From positions 1 to 17,757 of the forward strand of contig DASVQH010000254.1 of NCBI GenBank assembly GCA_036389195.1: a stretch of 17,757 nucleotides of DNA, in the 5' to 3' direction. Each line of letters begins with the position of its first letter. The stretch's first letter is position 1. The position numbers and the translations under genes are program-made. The notes below the pieces were generated by a model. The model saw only the letters and a program-made list of their open reading frames with translations, was not told the origin of the DNA and made no database searches. This document shows, piece after piece, positions 14,309 to 17,757 of the stretch. The DNA is from JACCYI01 sp036389195 (GTDB lineage Bacteria > Actinomycetota > Thermoleophilia > Solirubrobacterales > Solirubrobacteraceae).

Positions 14309-15828
14309 GCGGTGGCGAAGCGGCTGATGGCCACCTCGGCGCGCACCCGGACGAGGTGGTCGCGGAAGATCCGGTAGTAGGCCAGCTCCTCCTTGGTGCG
14401 CAACGGCGGCGTGACGGCGTCGCGCTCGGCGGCGAAGTCCGCGTCGCTGACGTCCGCCGCGACGGCCTCGGAGAGCACGTCGCGCGCGCCGCTGCCGTCG
14501 CCGAACTCGGCCTTGTCGCGCCACAGCAGGTCGTCGGGCAGCCAGCCGGCGAAGGCCATCCGCAGCAGCCGCTTCTCGGGCTGTCCGGGCCCGGCCAGCT
14601 TGTAGCCGGCCGGCAGCCGCAGCGCCCACTCGATGACCTCGCGGTCCAGGAACGGCACCCGCGCCTCCAGCCCGTGGGCCATCGTCACGCGATCGCAGCG
14701 CTGGAGGTTGAGGTTGTGCAGGCCGCGGACCGTCCGCACGAGCTCGTCGTGGAGCTCGTCGGCGTCCTCGATCTCGCTCATGTAGGCGTAGCCCGCGAAC
14801 AGCTCGTCGGCGCCCTCGCCCGTGAGCACGACCTTGACGTGCTCGGCGGTGAAGCGCGCCAGCAGGTAGTTGGGGACCGCGCTGCGGACGAGGCCCGGGT
14901 CGAAGGACTCGATCGCGCGCACGACCGTCGGCAGGGCGTCGAGGGCGTCGGCGGCCGTGTAGGTGGCCTCGCGGTGCTGCGCGCCGACGTGCTCGGCGAC
15001 GCGGCGCGCCGCTTCGAGGTCGGGGGAGCCGGCGGTCCCGACCGCGAAGGTCTCCAGCCGCCGCCCGCGCGCCCGCAGCCACGGCGCGGCGATGGCCGCC
15101 ACGAGGCTGGAGTCCAGCCCGCCGGAGAGGAAGACGCCGACCGGGACGTCGCCCATCAGCTGGCGCTCGACCGCGTGGACGAGCGCGTCGCGCGTGGCGC
15201 GCAGGATCTCGGCGGGCGGCTCGGCGCCCGGCGTGGCCGGACCCGGGAGCGGCTCGATGTCCTCGGGCACCGCGGCGGCGAAGCGCTCCAGGCCGCCGCC
15301 GGGCGTCCAGAAGCAGCCGGGCGGGAACGGCTCGACGAGCGGCTGCCAGTCCTCGTCGAAGACGTGCATCTCGGACGCGAAGCGGGTGACGCCGTCGCGC
15401 TGCGCCCAGTAGAGCGGCTTGATCCCGACGGGGTCGCGGGCGGCGACGAAGCGCCCGTCCTCGCCGGCGATCACGAACGCGAACATGCCGTTGAGCTCGG
15501 CCAGCGCCGCCGGCCCGCAGGCGTCGACGAGGTGCAGCGCGACCTCGTTGTCGGAGTCGGTCTCCAGCCGGCGGTCGCCCAGCTCGGCGCGCAGCGCCTC
15601 GTGGTTGTAGACCTCGCCGTTGCCGACCAGCCACAGCTCGCCGCCGGCCGTGACCAGCGGCTGGCGCCCGCCGTCCACGTCGACGATCGAGAGCCGGCGG
15701 TGGCCGAGCCAGGCGTCGCCGACGCCGACGCACCCGTCGTCGTCGGGCCCCCGGTGCGCGAGGCGCTCGAGCATCCGCTCCAGCGCCGCCGCGTCGTGTC
15801 CGCCGTGCTCGGCGACGATCCCGCACAT
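14305..15828 (-). CDS. asnB: asparagine synthase (glutamine-hydrolysing), AsnB-type
   Basis: A 507-residue product starting with MCGIV, where C2 is the catalytic cysteine of the class II glutamine amidotransferase domain (residues 1-190, with HRGPDDDG, NGEVYNHEALR and GMFAF). The synthetase domain carries the PP-loop SGGLDSS (235-241), LTGEGADELFAGY and GLEARVPFLDREVIEWALRLP. It would make asparagine, or amidate another carboxylate, from glutamine and ATP. An AGGGGAAG-like ribosome site precedes the ATG at 15826-15828. The gene follows the nitrilase gene by 10 bases on the same strand, so they are probably co-transcribed. Its stop shares CTAG with the stop of the convergent dehalogenase-like gene. 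At about 50 residues shorter than E. coli AsnB it may be a specialised amidase-transferase rather than the housekeeping enzyme. Confidence 0.92.
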   Translation of the reverse strand: MCGIVAEHGGHDAAALERMLERLAHRGPDDDGCVGVGDAWLGHRRLSIVDVDGGRQPLVTAGGELWLVGNGEVYNHEALRAELGDRRLETDSDNEVALHLVDACGPAALAELNGMFAFVIAGEDGRFVAARDPVGIKPLYWAQRDGVTRFASEMHVFDEDWQPLVEPFPPGCFWTPGGGLERFAAAVPEDIEPLPGPATPGAEPPAEILRATRDALVHAVERQLMGDVPVGVFLSGGLDSSLVAAIAAPWLRARGRRLETFAVGTAGSPDLEAARRVAEHVGAQHREATYTAADALDALPTVVRAIESFDPGLVRSAVPNYLLARFTAEHVKVVLTGEGADELFAGYAYMSEIEDADELHDELVRTVRGLHNLNLQRCDRVTMAHGLEARVPFLDREVIEWALRLPAGYKLAGPGQPEKRLLRMAFAGWLPDDLLWRDKAEFGDGSGARDVLSEAVAADVSDADFAAERDAVTPPLRTKEELAYYRIFRDHLVRVRAEVAISRFATA

Positions 15829-15838
15829 ACGGCTTCCC

Positions 15839-16699
15839 CTACCCCTGGAGGCTCGCGCCCAGCGCGGCGGGCACGGGGGCCGCGTAGGCCGCCGGACGCC
15901 GGTCGGCGAGATGGTCGATGTACGTGCGCGCCGCGGCGATCGCCGCCGCCGGGTCGATCCGGGCGACCGCCACGCCCGGCCGGTGGCCCGTCGCCGCCAG
16001 CACGCGGCCGTCCGGGTCGACCACCTTCGCGTGGCCCAGGAAGCGCAGCTTGCCCCAGCGCCCGGTCTGGTTGGCGGACACCCAGACGACCTGGTTCTCG
16101 ACGGCGCGGGCGCGGTCGACGACGTCGAAGTGCTGCGTCTGGCGGTCGCGCCCGAGGCGCCGCGCGGGGTGATGGCGGTCGACCGGCCAGGCCGCCGGGC
16201 AGGCGACGATCTGCGCCCCGTCGGCGGCCAGCGCCCGCGCCGCCTCGGGGAAGAGCTTGTCGTAGCAGAGCAGCATCCCGACGCGGCCGGCCGGGGTGTC
16301 GAACGCCGCGAAGCCCTCGCCCGCGGTGTAGGCGAAGCGCTCGGCGGGCGGGAGGTGCACCTTGCGGTGGCGGCCGAGGACGCCGTCACCGGTGACGCAG
16401 ACCGCCGACGCGTACCGGCTCCCGTCGCCGCCGTCCTCCGTGTAGCCGGCGCACACGACCGTGTCGCCGGCCAGGCGGACCAGGCGGGCGATCTCCGGGC
16501 CGTCGGGATCGAGCGCCGGCGGCAGGCCGGGAGCGGCGTCGCCCGGGACGGCGTCCTGGAGGTAGCCGCCGAGCGTCGCCTCGGGGAAGACGACCATGCG
16601 CGCGCCGACGGCCCGCGCGTCGCGGAGGAGGCGCTCGATGCGCGCGAAGGCGGCATCGAGGTCACGCCCGAACGGCGCGGCGACGGCGGCGATGGTCAT
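15839..16699 (-). CDS. nitrilase/carbon-nitrogen hydrolase superfamily protein
   Basis: A 286-residue product from ATG 16697-16699. The Glu-Lys-Cys triad is visible: E40 in VFPEATLGGY, K113 in GRHRKVHLPP and C145 in LLCYDKLFPE. Length and motifs fit the nitrilase/amidase superfamily, which hydrolyses nitriles, amides or N-carbamoyl compounds. SANQTGRWG and RAVENQVVWVSAN resemble amidase branches, but the substrate cannot be read from sequence. No Shine-Dalgarno is present; a perfect 7-bp hairpin ends one base before the ATG. The frame is open upstream, yet the N-terminus MTIAAVAAPFGRDLD is the usual family start. It is followed directly by asnB. A hydrolase that removes amide nitrogen paired with an enzyme that installs it is a curious combination; a shared pathway is an inference. 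Confidence 0.9.
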   Translation of the reverse strand: MTIAAVAAPFGRDLDAAFARIERLLRDARAVGARMVVFPEATLGGYLQDAVPGDAAPGLPPALDPDGPEIARLVRLAGDTVVCAGYTEDGGDGSRYASAVCVTGDGVLGRHRKVHLPPAERFAYTAGEGFAAFDTPAGRVGMLLCYDKLFPEAARALAADGAQIVACPAAWPVDRHHPARRLGRDRQTQHFDVVDRARAVENQVVWVSANQTGRWGKLRFLGHAKVVDPDGRVLAATGHRPGVAVARIDPAAAIAAARTYIDHLADRRPAAYAAPVPAALGASLQG

Positions 16700-16717
16700 G
16701 CCGGGCAATCTGCCCGG
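16700..16717 (-). promoter_or_regulatory. perfect hairpin touching the nitrilase start codon
   Basis: CCGGGCA (16701-16707) and TGCCCGG (16711-16717) are perfect complements around a three-base loop. On the minus strand the stem ends one base before the ATG at 16699, in the place where a ribosome site would lie. It may control translation or be a protein-binding dyad. Confidence 0.55.
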
Positions 16718-16794
16718 AGCGGAGCGCCCCGTCCAGCGACGGAAGGTCGAACTTCTCCGGTGGCGAGTTGGCCCGCCGGTCGAGCGCGGGGCTG

Positions 16795-17757
16795 CTAAGC
16801 CAGCACGCCGGCCAGCTCGGGCAGCCGGTCGCGGACCGCCGCCTCGGCGGCCGCGCGGCGCTCCGGGACCAGCCCGAGCCGGGTGCGGCGGTCCAGCAGG
16901 TCCTCCAGCGAGAGCGCCAGCTCGTGGGCGACCGCGAAGCGCAGCTCGGCGGCGCACACGCCGATCCCGGGGGCGAGCGGCTCCAGAAGCTCCGGCCGGC
17001 CGTCCGCGAGCGCGGTGACGTCCGGCGCCTCGGCGCCGTAGCGGCGGACCAGGCGGGCGCGGGCGACGGCGGGCACCGCGAGCCAGGCGGCGCCGGCGTC
17101 GGCGCCCGCCTGCGCGCCCACCAACGGCAGCGACGCCGTGCGGCACGGGCGGTCGCTGATGCGGTCGACGACGTCCTGGGCCATGCGCCGGTAGGTGGTC
17201 AGCTTGCCGCCGACCACGGTCAGCGCGCCGGTCTCCGGGTCCTCGACGACCGCGTGGCGGCGCGACAGGTCGGCGGTGGCGTGCTCGCCCTCCGCGGCCA
17301 GCAGCGGGCGCAGGCCGGCGTGGCGGCCGACCACGTCGGCGCTGGTCAGCTGGACGTCGAGCGCGCGGCTGGCGTGGGCGAGCAGCTCGGCCTCCTCGGC
17401 GGCGCTCACCTGCGGCTCGTCGGGGATCGGGCCGGCGTGGGGCACGTCGGTGAGCCCGATCGTCACCAGCCCGTCGGGGCGCGGCAGCGAGAAGACCCAG
17501 CGCGAGCCCTCGGGCGTCGGGACCGGGACGCTGACCGCCGCGCGGGGATCGGCGAGCCGCTCCGCGGGGACGACGAGGTGGGAGCCGCGGCTCGGGCGCA
17601 GCTCGACGCCGGGCGACAGCGTGCCCGCCCACACGCCGGTGGCCAGCACCACGCGGCGCGCGCGGATGCCGAGCGCCGCGCCGGTGAGCACGTCGCGCGC
17701 CTGGACGCCGCCGGCGTCGAGCGCCGTCACCTCGACGCGCGTGGCGATGCGGGCCCC
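16795..17757 (-). CDS. glpD: FAD-dependent glycerol-3-phosphate dehydrogenase, C-terminal part (N-terminus beyond window)
   Basis: The minus-strand frame is open from the right edge to a TAG at 16795-16797, giving 320 residues without a start codon in the window. It carries RRVVLATGVWAG (flavin-domain core), RPSRGSHLVVP, RWVFSLPRPDGLVTIGLTD, GRHAGLRPLL, SRRHAVVEDP and GGKLTTYRRMAQDVVD, which together are diagnostic of GlpD. These are followed by the helical C-terminal domain (CAAELRFAVAHELALSLEDLLDRRTRLGL), ending ELAGVLA. The enzyme oxidises sn-glycerol 3-phosphate to dihydroxyacetone phosphate at the membrane and passes electrons to quinone. About 200 residues, including the N-terminal GxGxxG, must lie outside. 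It is upstream of the nitrilase gene on the same strand with a 95-base gap, so co-transcription is possible but not shown. Confidence 0.92.
   Translation of the reverse strand, partial: GARIATRVEVTALDAGGVQARDVLTGAALGIRARRVVLATGVWAGTLSPGVELRPSRGSHLVVPAERLADPRAAVSVPVPTPEGSRWVFSLPRPDGLVTIGLTDVPHAGPIPDEPQVSAAEEAELLAHASRALDVQLTSADVVGRHAGLRPLLAAEGEHATADLSRRHAVVEDPETGALTVVGGKLTTYRRMAQDVVDRISDRPCRTASLPLVGAQAGADAGAAWLAVPAVARARLVRRYGAEAPDVTALADGRPELLEPLAPGIGVCAAELRFAVAHELALSLEDLLDRRTRLGLVPERRAAAEAAVRDRLPELAGVLA

Noticed and set aside
16757..16779. Possible terminator hairpin after glpD (CCGGTGG/CCGCCGG)
   Set aside because: On the minus-strand transcript the stem has a C-A mismatch and no U-run follows, so the support is too weak.

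Overview
The window is very GC-rich, and its coding frames use G/C at nearly every third codon position. It looks like chromosomal DNA of a high-GC actinobacterium. The mix of secreted PD40/RTX proteins with 'YPGSNGK'-type starts, a RecQ helicase fused to a phosphoribosyltransferase, and long actinobacterial-style overlapping operons fits the Solirubrobacterales/Thermoleophilia (Conexibacter, Solirubrobacter, Patulibacter-like). That placement is an inference from protein style, not a proven assignment.

Left part (1-5980): a secreted RTX-type protein runs off the left edge on the minus strand. It is followed by a small zinc-ribbon protein of unknown function on the plus strand. A 312-base gap then holds an inverted repeat and an unusual series of CGTCACA/TGTGACG motifs at an exact 30-base period. 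Next is a RecQ-family helicase with a C-terminal phosphoribosyltransferase-like domain, interrupted by an apparent one-base deletion. A secreted protein of about 820 residues follows, with a TolB-like propeller, an Fn3-like domain and RTX calcium-binding repeats.

Central part (5988-14308): this is the most interesting region. A TetR-family repressor is divergent from a four-gene operon whose genes all overlap by four bases (GTGA/ATGA/GTGA). The operon encodes secreted GH31 glycosidase 1, a long-chain-alcohol-oxidase-like GMC flavoprotein, secreted GH31 glycosidase 2, and a haloalkane-dehalogenase-like alpha/beta hydrolase. A 35-bp imperfect palindrome lies in the divergent promoter. The set looks like an inducible catabolic module: outside the cell a glycosidic bond is cut, inside the cell an alcohol is oxidised and a carbon-halogen (or similar) bond is hydrolysed. 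The GH31 enzymes resemble the sulfoquinovosidase (YihQ) branch, but both lack the loop that carries the sulfonate-binding Arg and Trp, so the substrate is probably something else.

Right part (14305-17757, minus strand): an asparagine-synthase/nitrilase pair with a 10-base gap, preceded by the C-terminal part of a GlpD-type glycerol-3-phosphate dehydrogenase that runs off the right edge. The stop codon of asnB overlaps that of the dehalogenase-like gene in a shared CTAG. I saw no tRNA, rRNA, insertion sequence, phage integrase or genuine CRISPR array.
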